DNA of 64,000 bases from assembly GCA_903859155.1 (NCBI GenBank), contig CAIOLO010000019.1, positions 1 to 64,000 of the forward strand, in the 5' to 3' direction. Of the stretch, positions 17,504 through 24,852 are shown in pieces (position 1 is the stretch's first letter; each line of letters starts with the position of its first letter). The DNA comes from an uncultured beta proteobacterium (GTDB taxonomy: Bacteria; Pseudomonadota; Gammaproteobacteria; Burkholderiales; SG8-39). The notes beneath the pieces were generated by a model that was not told the DNA's origin, made no database searches, and saw only the letters and a program-made list of their open reading frames with translations. The position numbers and the translations under genes are program-made.

Positions 17504-17665
17504 TAAATTCGGCCGACGTTTGTGGGATCATGCTCCGGTGGCGGCCGGAATTCACGCTTGCCACGGAAATCAAGCCCTCATATCCGGGGGCGATAGGCCG
17601 CAAAGGCCTGCTGCCCGGGTTTTGTCGGCGCCCGCCGTTATGCAAGGCCTCTGCTGAATCCGGAA

Positions 17666-18742
17666 ATGAACATGGCCGCGAACACCGCAGCGAACACACC
17701 CGCGACCGAAGACCTGAATGTCGCGGGCTTTGAGTGCATGCCCTCGCCGCGGCAAATCAAGGAACGGCTTCCGCTCGACGAGGGCGCAGCGCGGACCGTG
17801 CTCGATGCGCGCCGCACCGTCAGCCGCATCCTCGACCGGCAGGACAAGCGCCTGTTTGTCATCGTCGGGCCGTGCTCGATCCACGACCCGCAGGCGGGGC
17901 TCGAATATGCCCGCCGCCTGCAGGGACTTGCCGAGCGGGTGCGCGAGCGCCTGTACGTCATCATGCGCGTCTACTTCGAGAAGCCGCGCACCGTAAACGG
18001 ATGGAAGGGTTTCATCAACGATCCGCGCATGGACGACTCGTTCCACATCGAGGAGGGCATCGGCCGCGCGCGCGAGTTCCTGCTCGACCTGGCGCGCATG
18101 GGAATGCCCACCGCCACCGAGGCGCTCGACCCGATCTCGCCGCAGTATCTGGGCGACCTGGTTGCCTGGTACGCCATCGGCGCGCGCACCAGCGAATCAC
18201 AGACGCATCGCGAGATGGCGAGCGCGCTGTCCGCCCCGGTCGGTTTCAAGAACGGTACCCAGGGTGATATCGCGGTCGCGATCAACGGCATCCGCTCGGC
18301 GCGCGCCCCGCACAGTTTTCTCGGCATCGACCCGGAGGGCGCCACCGCGGTGGTGCGCTCGCGCGGCAACCGCTACGGCCATGTGGTGTTGCGCGGCGGG
18401 CAGGCACCCAACTACGATTCGGCGCAGGTTGCGCTGTGCGAGCAGGCGCTGGCCGCGGCGGGACTTACGGCGAATATCGTGATCGATTGCTCGCACGCCA
18501 ACTCGTTGAAAAAACCCGAGCTCCAGCCGCTGGTGTTCCACGACTGCATCCACCAGGTGATCGAGGGCAACCGCTCGATCGTCGGCTTGATGCTGGAGAG
18601 CAATCTGGTTGCGGGCAATCAATCGATTCCCGAGGATCTGTCAAAGCTCGTCTATGGCTGTTCGGTCACCGATTCCTGCATCGGCTGGGAGGCGACCGAA
18701 AAAACCCTGCTGGAAGCGGTTGCCGCGCTGGACAAGAGGTAG
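17666..18742 (+). CDS. aroG: 3-deoxy-7-phosphoheptulonate synthase, class I
   Basis: Predicted 358-residue DAHP synthase that condenses phosphoenolpyruvate and erythrose 4-phosphate, the first step of the shikimate pathway. Hallmarks are VIVGPCSIHDPQAGLEYARRL, VYFEKPRTVNGWKGFINDP, the GFKNGTQGD loop, RGGQAPNYD and the metal-binding IDCSHANSLKKP. Size and motifs match the AroG/AroF/AroH type, usually feedback-inhibited by an aromatic amino acid, but which one cannot be read here. Start is ATG at 17666 or 17672; both sit after a weak GGAA. Confidence 0.95.
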   Translation: MNMAANTAANTPATEDLNVAGFECMPSPRQIKERLPLDEGAARTVLDARRTVSRILDRQDKRLFVIVGPCSIHDPQAGLEYARRLQGLAERVRERLYVIMRVYFEKPRTVNGWKGFINDPRMDDSFHIEEGIGRAREFLLDLARMGMPTATEALDPISPQYLGDLVAWYAIGARTSESQTHREMASALSAPVGFKNGTQGDIAVAINGIRSARAPHSFLGIDPEGATAVVRSRGNRYGHVVLRGGQAPNYDSAQVALCEQALAAAGLTANIVIDCSHANSLKKPELQPLVFHDCIHQVIEGNRSIVGLMLESNLVAGNQSIPEDLSKLVYGCSVTDSCIGWEATEKTLLEAVAALDKR

Positions 18743-18783
18743 CCGCGCCGCTGTTTTCACGGCCGGTTGCGCTTCACATTCAA

Positions 18784-20196
18784 TTACGGAAGCCGTCGTT
18801 TCGCGTCCCAGTTGCGCTCGAGGTTGGCGATGAGCGCCGGGCTGAAGTGGCACCAGGCCTGCTCGCGGGCGTACACCGACATGTAGCGGCGGAAGGCATC
18901 GAGCGGTTCCTCGGCGATGCGCAAGGCGCGCCGGTTACCCGCAGCACTGACCACTCCTGATGAGGTGAGGCCGGCGATGGCTGCGTCGATTGCCGCATCT
19001 ATTTCCGCAGGCGCCACGATCCGGTCGCAGATGAGGCGTCCCTCGGCGCTGTCGCAGTCGATGCGCCGCTCGAACAGAATCGCCTGGCGCGCCAGCCGAT
19101 TGCCGACAAAGCGCGGCAGGCGCAGATTGGCCGCCCCGGGAATGATGCCCTCCTTGCGCGCGGGCAGCGTGAGATAGGCATCGGTGGCGGCGATGTTGTA
19201 GTCCGTGGTGAGCAGCAACTGGCAGGCACCGCCGATGGCGAAGGTGTCTACCGCCGCAATCCAGAGTTTGTCGAGCGACATTCCGGCAAGTTCGAGTTCG
19301 GGGTCGTCGGTCCCGGCCAGGCCCCGGTAGAGCTTGTTCACCAGCCCCAGGTCGCGCGTCAGGTACCACAGAAACGGGATCTTTCCCTGGTAGAGGTGCG
19401 TGAGATTGATGCCCGCGCCGAATACGCGGCGCTGCGCGTATTTTTCATGCGTGACGCGATCGCCGCGCAGCACGCAGATCTCGCTCGCCGGGTCGAGCAG
19501 GGCGAGGTCGATCGCCATCTCCAGGCCGTCGAGGGTGGAGCCGTCCTCGGCGTTCAGATAGCGGGGGTTGCAAAGCGTCACGAAGGCAGCCTTGCCGTGC
19601 CTCTCGATGCGTGCCCCGGCCAGTTCGGCGCGCCCTGAGCGCGCGAATTCCGCGGCCATTACAAGCGAATCGTCGCGGGCAAGCAGCATCGAGTGCAGCA
19701 GGTGCCGGCCGGCGGCCGGATCGGCAAGAACGTGGGCGATAAACAGGCCCTGGTCGATCTCCAAGCCTTCCTTGTCACGTTGCAGCAGGTGTTTTTCGGC
19801 GGCGACCTCGGCGCGTTGCGGCACCAGTCCGGGGAAGGATGCTGCCGCGGCGTAACACAGCTCCTCGGCCCGCACATGCCGCGTCATGCCCTCGGTGAGC
19901 GCGCCATAGATTGCGCTGAGGTGAGTCAACAGAAAGCGCTCGCGCGTCGCGCATGCCAGCCGGCACAGCCGGTTGGCCAGTTCGGTTTGGGCTGCGCTGC
20001 GCGCCGGCCTTTTCGGCAGCTGTTCGAGCAGCGCAGCGCTGCGCTTCCAGAATTCCCCGAAATGCAGGGTATCGCCGTGCAGATCGGCGACGCCTTCCGG
20101 ACACGCGGCGCGCCAGGCATCTACCGTGCCGGACGCATAACCTGCGGCGCTCAAGACTTGTGCGAACTCGTTGACGGAGCGTGCTATTGATTGCAT
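18784..20196 (-). CDS. DpgC-like crotonase-fold protein (cofactor-free dioxygenase family)
   Basis: Predicted 470-residue protein with a helical N-terminal region (about 1-200) and a C-terminal crotonase domain. The arrangement and the motif RKEGIIPGAANLRLPRFVGN, with RIDCDSAEGRLICDRIVAP and AIGGACQLLLTTDYNIAATD, resemble DpgC, the enzyme that oxidises 3,5-dihydroxyphenylacetyl-CoA with O2 without metal or cofactor during dihydroxyphenylglycine synthesis. No DpgA, B or D genes are present, so the substrate here is probably another arylacyl-CoA from catabolism. Divergent from the amidohydrolase gene. Whether it acts as oxygenase, hydratase or hydrolase is open. Confidence 0.7.
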   Translation of the reverse strand: MQSIARSVNEFAQVLSAAGYASGTVDAWRAACPEGVADLHGDTLHFGEFWKRSAALLEQLPKRPARSAAQTELANRLCRLACATRERFLLTHLSAIYGALTEGMTRHVRAEELCYAAAASFPGLVPQRAEVAAEKHLLQRDKEGLEIDQGLFIAHVLADPAAGRHLLHSMLLARDDSLVMAAEFARSGRAELAGARIERHGKAAFVTLCNPRYLNAEDGSTLDGLEMAIDLALLDPASEICVLRGDRVTHEKYAQRRVFGAGINLTHLYQGKIPFLWYLTRDLGLVNKLYRGLAGTDDPELELAGMSLDKLWIAAVDTFAIGGACQLLLTTDYNIAATDAYLTLPARKEGIIPGAANLRLPRFVGNRLARQAILFERRIDCDSAEGRLICDRIVAPAEIDAAIDAAIAGLTSSGVVSAAGNRRALRIAEEPLDAFRRYMSVYAREQAWCHFSPALIANLERNWDAKRRLP

Positions 20197-20306
20197 GTGT
20201 GCCTTGCGGGGAGGGGAGGGGCGGAGAGCGGATTTTGTTGCCGATGCGCAAAAGTGTACTGCTACGCTCTATGATTGACACTTCATATAGATCGAGGAGA
20301 ACGGGC

Positions 20307-21293
20307 ATGGCCCCAGTAGTGGACGTTCATACGCACATGTTGAGCCGGGAATGGATGAAGTTGCTCGAGAAGCACGGCATGCCGCGCTATACGGTGAAAC
20401 CCGTGGAAGGCGGGTTGCGGGTGATCCATTTCGACGGCGCGCCGTTCATGTCGCCGATTCCCAACATGTTCGACTGGGAGGCGCGCATCGACAACATGAA
20501 CAAGGCGCGCGTCGATATCGCCGTGGTCTCGCTCACCTGCCCGAGCGTCTACTGGGGCGGGGAGAAGGTCAGCGTTTCCACGGCCAGGCTGATGAACGAC
20601 GATTTTGCGCAGGCGCAACGCGCCCATCCGGACCGCATCCGCTGGTTCGCCTCGCTGCCCTGGCAGTATCCGCAGGCGGCGGTCAAGGAATTGAAGCGCG
20701 CGGTCAAGGCCGGCGCGGTCGGCGTCATGGTGATCGCCAATGTCACCGGACGGCACCTGACCGACCCGCTTTTCGATCCGATCTGGAAGGCCATCGACGC
20801 TGCCGGATTGCCGGTGCTGGTGCATCCGGGCTCGCCGCCGGGATCCAAAGAGCTCGGGTTGGAAGAATTCTACCTGGCAGCCTCCATTGGCTTTACCTTC
20901 GACACCACGCTGGCCGTTAGCCGGATGATCCTGTCGGGTTTTTTCGACCGGCATACCAGGCTCAAAATCATTGCCGCGCACGGCGGCGGAGCGCTGCCGT
21001 TTCTCGCCGGACGCCTGGACATGTGCTGGGACAACATCCCGGCGGTGCGCACCAGGACGCTGGAAAAGCCGAGCAATTATCTGCGCCAGGTGTACGCCGA
21101 TTCGGTGGTGTTCCGCCAGGACGCGCTCAACATGGCGGTGTCGACCTTCGGCACCGACAACGTCATGTACGGCTCTGACTACCCGCACAACATCGGCGAC
21201 ATGAAGGGTTGCCTGGCGCGCGTGGATGCGCTTCCCGACGGGGTGCGCGACAAGGTGCGCGGCGGTAACGCCGCGCGCATCTTCAAGCTGTGA
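20307..21293 (+). CDS. Amidohydrolase (ACMSD-like metal-dependent hydrolase)
   Basis: Predicted 328-residue TIM-barrel enzyme of the amidohydrolase-2 family, which includes aminocarboxymuconate-semialdehyde decarboxylase and aromatic-acid decarboxylases. Metal and catalytic residues are seen in VVDVHTHML, LVHPGSPPG, IIAAHGGGALPFL and YGSDYPHNIGD. The ATG at 20307 follows a GAGGAGA ribosome site; the in-frame extension upstream is not conserved. It could decarboxylate or hydrolyse an aromatic intermediate. It is convergent with korC and divergent from the DpgC-like gene. Confidence 0.85.
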   Translation: MAPVVDVHTHMLSREWMKLLEKHGMPRYTVKPVEGGLRVIHFDGAPFMSPIPNMFDWEARIDNMNKARVDIAVVSLTCPSVYWGGEKVSVSTARLMNDDFAQAQRAHPDRIRWFASLPWQYPQAAVKELKRAVKAGAVGVMVIANVTGRHLTDPLFDPIWKAIDAAGLPVLVHPGSPPGSKELGLEEFYLAASIGFTFDTTLAVSRMILSGFFDRHTRLKIIAAHGGGALPFLAGRLDMCWDNIPAVRTRTLEKPSNYLRQVYADSVVFRQDALNMAVSTFGTDNVMYGSDYPHNIGDMKGCLARVDALPDGVRDKVRGGNAARIFKL

Positions 21294-21300
21294 GTGCAGC

Positions 21301-21315
21301 GGGCCGGACCGGCCC
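21301..21315. terminator. Short GC hairpin between convergent genes
   Basis: GGGCCG (21301-21306) pairs with CGGCCC (21310-21315) around GAC. It fills most of the 22-bp gap between the amidohydrolase stop and the korC stop. It is a candidate bidirectional terminator; no T-run was seen. Confidence 0.4.
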
Positions 21316-21891
21316 TTAGCGGGCAAGCGCTGCGGCGGACGCGGTGCTTGCCTGTTCGCCCAGCGCAAAGCCTGCGCCGAGTGCATCGAGGTTGATTTCG
21401 AGAAAACTCTTCGGGGTTTCCGCGCGCACCGCCTGCTCCAGGGTGTTGCGCGGGCACAGCCGGGCGAGGGCGACCAGCGCGCCCAGAGCCACCATGTTGG
21501 CGACGCGTTCACTGCCCAGATCAATCGCGGTCCGGCTAAGCGGCAGCGCGTAGGCCTGGATGTTGGCGTGTGGCGGCAATTCCGGACACAGCCGGGTGTC
21601 GTGGATCACCAGCGCCCCCGGTTTGAGCAACGCCCAGGAGGGTTTGATCGCGAGGCGGTCGAGCAGCACCAGGCAGTCGAGTTTTGTCGCCAGCGGGTAG
21701 TCGACTTCGGTTTCGGATACCACCAGGTCGGAGTTGCAGAATCCGCCGCGCGAGGTCGGTTCATAGGTCTGCGACTGCGCAATGTGCCTTCCCAGGGTGG
21801 CGAGTGCTTCGGCGAGCATCTTGCCCGAGAGGATCAGCCCCTGGCCGCCGGTTCCGGCGATGCGCAATTCAATACGGTCGCCGGGCTTCAT
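21316..21891 (-). CDS. korC: 2-oxoacid:ferredoxin oxidoreductase, gamma subunit
   Basis: Predicted 191-residue gamma subunit (pyruvate/ketoisovalerate oxidoreductase catalytic family). The glycine motif IAGTGGQGLILSGKMLAEAL and the segment TYEPTSRGGFCNSDLVVS are conserved and help bind CoA and hold the complex together. It is the last gene of a five-gene run in which every neighbour overlaps by ATGA. With KorA and KorB it should oxidatively decarboxylate a 2-oxoacid to acyl-CoA with reduction of ferredoxin. The name follows the 2-oxoglutarate enzyme; the real oxoacid is unknown. Confidence 0.82.
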   Translation of the reverse strand: MKPGDRIELRIAGTGGQGLILSGKMLAEALATLGRHIAQSQTYEPTSRGGFCNSDLVVSETEVDYPLATKLDCLVLLDRLAIKPSWALLKPGALVIHDTRLCPELPPHANIQAYALPLSRTAIDLGSERVANMVALGALVALARLCPRNTLEQAVRAETPKSFLEINLDALGAGFALGEQASTASAAALAR

Positions 21892-22742
21892 TTGCGGCCT
21901 TTCTTCGCGGCGGCGGCCTTGATTGCAGCGGCGGCCTTGCGATACGCCGCGCCATACTCGGGACGCGCGTTTTTCGCCAGCACCCCGGTCGGCAGTTCGT
22001 TGGCGCGGAAGGGCGTGTCGACCGTGTCGCGGTACGCCTCCGGTCGCAGCTCGCTTTTCTGGCGCAGGATCATCTCCGACGAGGAGCCCATTTCATTTTT
22101 GCGACCGAAGATTTCGGTGCAGTCGGACAGCACTTCGATGAAGGAAAAACCAGGATGCTCCAGCCCCGCGAGCATCAGTTCGGCCAGCTTGGGCACGTGC
22201 CGGGTTCCCTCGCGCCCGACGAATCCGGCACCGGCTGCCGCTGCCAGCGCGCAGGCGTCGAAATGCGGCTCGGAGTTGCCCAGCGGTGTGGTGGTGGTCA
22301 CCCGCATCTCCGAGGTCGTTGGCGAGACCTGTCCGCCGGTCATGCCGTAGACCTCGTTGTTGAGCATCAGGCAGGTGATCTTGAGGTTGCGCCGGCAGGC
22401 ATGAATCAGGTGGTTGCCGCCGATGGCCAGGCAGTCGCCATCGCCGCTGATCACCACCACGCGCAGATCGGGTCGGGCGAGCGCGAGACCGGTGGCGTAG
22501 GCGAGCGGCCTGCCGTGGGTCACGTGAAAGGTGCTGGCATCGATATAGGCCGACAGGCGCCCGGCGCAGCCGATGCCCGATACCACCGCGAGCTTGTCCT
22601 TGTCGACCTTGAGTTCGTGCAAGGCCCACAACAGCGCGCGCAGCGCAATGCCGTGCCCGCAGCCCGGACACAGGAAATGCGGCATCATTTCCTTGCGCAG
22701 ATATTCCCTGACGTCAAAGGCGGGGGCGGAGTCGACAATCAT
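21888..22742 (-). CDS. korB: 2-oxoacid:ferredoxin oxidoreductase, beta subunit (ThDP-binding)
   Basis: Predicted 284-residue beta subunit that binds thiamin diphosphate. FLCPGCGHGIALRALLWAL carries the conserved Cys pair, VVSGIGCAGRLSAYID follows, and the ThDP-Mg motif is ISGDGDCLAIGGNHLIHACR through LNNEVYGMTGGQ. It overlaps korA and korC by four bases each. No complete cluster-binding motif of its own is seen, so electrons would leave through the ferredoxin domain fused to the IorB-like protein upstream or through a separate ferredoxin (inference). Confidence 0.87.
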   Translation of the reverse strand: MIVDSAPAFDVREYLRKEMMPHFLCPGCGHGIALRALLWALHELKVDKDKLAVVSGIGCAGRLSAYIDASTFHVTHGRPLAYATGLALARPDLRVVVISGDGDCLAIGGNHLIHACRRNLKITCLMLNNEVYGMTGGQVSPTTSEMRVTTTTPLGNSEPHFDACALAAAAGAGFVGREGTRHVPKLAELMLAGLEHPGFSFIEVLSDCTEIFGRKNEMGSSSEMILRQKSELRPEAYRDTVDTPFRANELPTGVLAKNARPEYGAAYRKAAAAIKAAAAKKGRK

Positions 22743-23902
22743 GGTGTTCCCTTTGCCAGCGATTCCGCACGCGCGGCAATCTGCTCCGGTGCGATAGGTT
22801 CGCCGTCGATGCGGTGCAGGCCTGCAACCCGATCCCTGCCGAGCAGGCGTTCGACTTCCAGGCGCAGTTGTCCGGTGTTCAATTCAGGAACCAGCACGCT
22901 GCGCGCATGCGCCGCGGCTGCCTGCAGGGCGTTTTCCGGAAACGGCCAGAGCGTAAGCGGTCGAAACAGGCCCACGCGCAGGCCGCGCGAGCGACACTGC
23001 TCGAGCGCACGCCGCGAGGCCCGGGCGCTGATGCCGATCGCCACGATGAGCACATCGGCATCCTCGCAGTCAATGCACTCCCACGAGGCGATCTCCTCGA
23101 GATGAGAGTCCAGTTTGGTGAGCAGGCGGCCCAGATTGCGCTCGACCGTTTCCGGATGTTGCGTCGGGAAGCCGTCTTCGGCGTGATTCAATCCGGTGGT
23201 ATGGCTGCGATAGCCGTCGCCCGGACGCGCCATTGCCGGAACCGCGCCCGGTGCCGCAGCGTAGGGGCGGTAGGCCTCGCGTGCGCCGCTTGCCCAAAGG
23301 CGTTCGGCGCATGGCATGCCGTCGCCGAGTTGGACGGTTTCGGTGAGCTGGGCGATCGCCTGGTCATAGAGCAGGATCACCGGCGTGCGGAATTTCTCCG
23401 CGAGGGCGAAGGCGCGGATGGTTTCGGTGTAGATTTCGCGCACCGAGGCCGGTGTCAGCACGATGATCGGATAGTCGCCATGGCTGCCCCAGCGCGACTG
23501 CATGATGTCGGCCTGGGATGGGCGGGTGGGCATGCCGGTGGACGGACCGCCGCGCATCACGTTGACGATGACGCAGGGAATTTCGGCCCCGGCCGCGTAA
23601 CCGAGGTTCTCCTGCTTGAGCGAGAAGCCCGGGCCGCTGGTTGCGGTCATTGCCTTGACGCCGCCCATCGAGGCGCCGATGACCGCCGCCATCGAGGCCA
23701 GTTCGTCTTCCATCTGCACGAACACCCCGTCGACTTCGGGCAGGGCGCGGCTGAGCCGCTCGGCAATCTCGGAGGAGGGCGTAATCGGATAACCGGCGAA
23801 GAACCGGCATCCGGCGGCCACCGCGCCCAGAGCGCAGGCGTGGTTGCCCGAGACCAGTTGCACGGCGGGCCGGGCGGCAAGCGGGCTGTCTGCTGCGTTC
23901 AT
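22739..23902 (-). CDS. korA: 2-oxoacid:ferredoxin oxidoreductase, alpha subunit
   Basis: Predicted 387-residue alpha subunit containing the pyrimidine-binding half of the ThDP site and domain II. Signatures are FFAGYPITPSSEIAERLSRA, VQMEDELASMAAVIGASMGG, TSGPGFSLKQENLGYA and MRGGPSTGMPTRPSQADIMQ. Similar in size and order to KorA of 2-oxoglutarate oxidoreductase; the length of the C-terminal part also fits enzymes for aryl-2-oxoacids. It overlaps the iorB-like gene upstream and korB downstream. Confidence 0.87.
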   Translation of the reverse strand: MNAADSPLAARPAVQLVSGNHACALGAVAAGCRFFAGYPITPSSEIAERLSRALPEVDGVFVQMEDELASMAAVIGASMGGVKAMTATSGPGFSLKQENLGYAAGAEIPCVIVNVMRGGPSTGMPTRPSQADIMQSRWGSHGDYPIIVLTPASVREIYTETIRAFALAEKFRTPVILLYDQAIAQLTETVQLGDGMPCAERLWASGAREAYRPYAAAPGAVPAMARPGDGYRSHTTGLNHAEDGFPTQHPETVERNLGRLLTKLDSHLEEIASWECIDCEDADVLIVAIGISARASRRALEQCRSRGLRVGLFRPLTLWPFPENALQAAAAHARSVLVPELNTGQLRLEVERLLGRDRVAGLHRIDGEPIAPEQIAARAESLAKGTP

Positions 23903-24852
23903 GATCTGCTGCCCTCCAGCGCCACTTCGTCAAAATGCACGCGGATCGCGAAATCCGGGCACAACCATTCGCACAACCGGCAGCCGGTGCATGTTTCCGC
24001 GTCGGCGAGTTCGACGATGCGATCGGCGTTCAGCCGCAGGCAGCGTTCGGGACAGAGCTTGACGCAGATGTCGCAGCTCTTGCACCACTCCTCGGTGATC
24101 TCCAGGCGCACCTTGCCTGGCGCGTTCGTCAGGGGCTGTTGCGCCTCGACCGGCGCCTCGGCAACCGGGGTCATGAGACGGGCCTGCTCGATCCAGTCGC
24201 GACCGCTGCGGAACGCTTCCAGATTCACCGTCAGGGTCTTCTTCGGCACGAACTGCGCAACCGCCGCCTCCCAATCCGCGATGGGAAAGTCCAGCGCCGT
24301 CGACAGCGCGCCAAGCAGCACCACATTTGCCGCGCGTTCGTTGCCGAGTGCTTCGGCAATTTCCGTGGCGGCGATGGCGTAGCCTTCGCCGACATGCTCG
24401 CGGATCTCCGCCGGAGTCTCGCGGGAATAGCGCATCGGCGCGCCCGGATGCCGGTTCAGGCAGGCAAACGGCGGAACGATGCGCTTGGTGTCGCACAGGA
24501 ACACCCCGGACTCGGGCCGCAGGTAGGGCAGCCAGCGCATGCCCTCTGCCCATTCGAGCGCAATCAATATGTCGGCCTCGCCCATCGCGATGGTGGGCGA
24601 CCAGACCTGCGGTCCGAAGCGCACATGACTGAACACGGTGCCGCCGCGCTTGGCCATGCCGTGGACTTCGCTTTGCTTCACCTCAAAGCCCTTGGACTGG
24701 GCAAGCCAGGCCAGCGCCTTGGATACCATGATCACGCCCTGTCCGCCGACGCCGACGATGAGCACGTTCATCGGTTCGCGCGCCTTGGCGGCGGGTGCCG
24801 CGGGCACCGGGCCCGGCGCTGCGGTGCTGTGGGTGGCGCGGCGGCCGTTCAT
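23899..24852 (-). CDS. iorB: IorB-like gamma subunit fused to a 2x[4Fe-4S] ferredoxin domain
   Basis: Predicted 317-residue protein. The N-terminal two-thirds match the beta subunit of indolepyruvate:ferredoxin oxidoreductase (MNVLIVGVGGQGVIMVSKAL, EVHGMAKRGGTVFSHVRFG). After about residue 245 comes a ferredoxin domain with CKSCDICVKLCPERC and CTGCRLCEWLCPDF, eight cysteines for two [4Fe-4S] clusters. IorB proteins are usually about 200 residues without this part, so it looks like a fusion of IorB with the delta/ferredoxin subunit (KorD/PorD type). It overlaps iorA and korA by ATGA. It may serve both the IorA and KorABC partners (inference). Confidence 0.82.
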   Translation of the reverse strand: MNGRRATHSTAAPGPVPAAPAAKAREPMNVLIVGVGGQGVIMVSKALAWLAQSKGFEVKQSEVHGMAKRGGTVFSHVRFGPQVWSPTIAMGEADILIALEWAEGMRWLPYLRPESGVFLCDTKRIVPPFACLNRHPGAPMRYSRETPAEIREHVGEGYAIAATEIAEALGNERAANVVLLGALSTALDFPIADWEAAVAQFVPKKTLTVNLEAFRSGRDWIEQARLMTPVAEAPVEAQQPLTNAPGKVRLEITEEWCKSCDICVKLCPERCLRLNADRIVELADAETCTGCRLCEWLCPDFAIRVHFDEVALEGSRS

